Shown here one piece after another: positions 63,976-64,000 of a stretch of DNA of 64,000 bases. The position numbers and the translations under genes are program-made. The notes beneath the pieces are model-generated. The model made no database searches. It was given only the letters and a program-made list of their open reading frames with translations, and was not told where the DNA came from. This DNA is from Branchiostoma floridae (Eukaryota > Chordata > Leptocardii > Amphioxiformes > Branchiostomatidae): the NCBI RefSeq assembly GCF_000003815.2, contig NC_049992.1, positions 15,788,391 through 15,852,390 of the forward strand. The letters are read 5' to 3'. Within the stretch, counting starts at the first letter, position 1; every line of letters starts with the position of its first letter.

Positions 63976-64000
63976 GTACAAGGAACTTCTGAATCTAAGA

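Noticed and set aside
62801-63073. 90-codon frame in the EGF intron
   Set aside because: No cysteine pattern, no splice sites in phase, low-complexity Ser/Phe composition.

Overview
The window is a stretch of animal genomic DNA from an intron-rich genome with dense short inverted-repeat transposons. It is almost entirely filled by one plus-strand gene, perlecan (basement membrane heparan sulfate proteoglycan core protein, HSPG2 family). Domain order and residues match vertebrate perlecan closely: Ig1 runs straight into laminin-IV/LE modules, followed by an Ig array and LG domains. The repeats, notably a foldback element starting ACTGTAAATGCATTTAAGTTCGC, look like those I associate with amphioxus (Branchiostoma). 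The organism call is an inference.

I placed 74 coding exons by hand from splice sites and frame. They join into about 11,130 nt (about 3,710 residues) with no frame break. Neither the true 3' end nor, with certainty, the 5' end is inside the window. Layout: 1-3.9 kb noncoding or upstream intron with one foldback transposon; 4.0 kb LDLa-1; 10.2-14.7 kb nine tandem thyroglobulin type-1 (TY) exons; 15.6-17.2 kb LDLa-2 to -4; 17.7-18.0 kb first Ig; 18.4-39.5 kb three laminin-IV/LE modules (perlecan domain III); 41.0-59.1 kb twelve Ig domains (domain IV); 59.5-64.0 kb LG1, two EGF repeats and the start of LG2 (domain V). A 100-base N gap lies at 45389-45488.

The outstanding feature is the TY array inside domain II. 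Vertebrate, fly and worm perlecans have no TY domains in the architectures I know. Here nine near-identical TY domains, each on one phase 1-1 exon, sit between LDLa-1 and LDLa-2. Six-cysteine TY domains are found in nidogen, testican, SMOC, IGFBPs and the invariant-chain p41 form, where several inhibit cysteine cathepsins. A basement-membrane proteoglycan carrying a protease-inhibitor-like array is therefore a plausible new protein architecture. The array is young: a block of at least two exons plus the intron between them repeats at a 2,018-2,019 bp period, and a truncated extra exon start lies upstream.

Two features complicate the 5' half. LDLa-1 can be read either as an internal exon or as a first exon with a good signal peptide. 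TY9 can be read through its donor to a stop and an AATAAA. Together these would allow a short secreted LDLa-TY product as well as full-length perlecan. Three short phase 1-1 exons (54, 48 and 63 nt) and one 126-nt candidate look like optional linkers between modules.

The introns contain many nonautonomous DNA transposons with readable target-site duplications, tRNA-derived SINEs, a minisatellite, and several tandem duplications that straddle exon/intron borders and copy splice sites. I found no second gene, RNA gene or CRISPR array.
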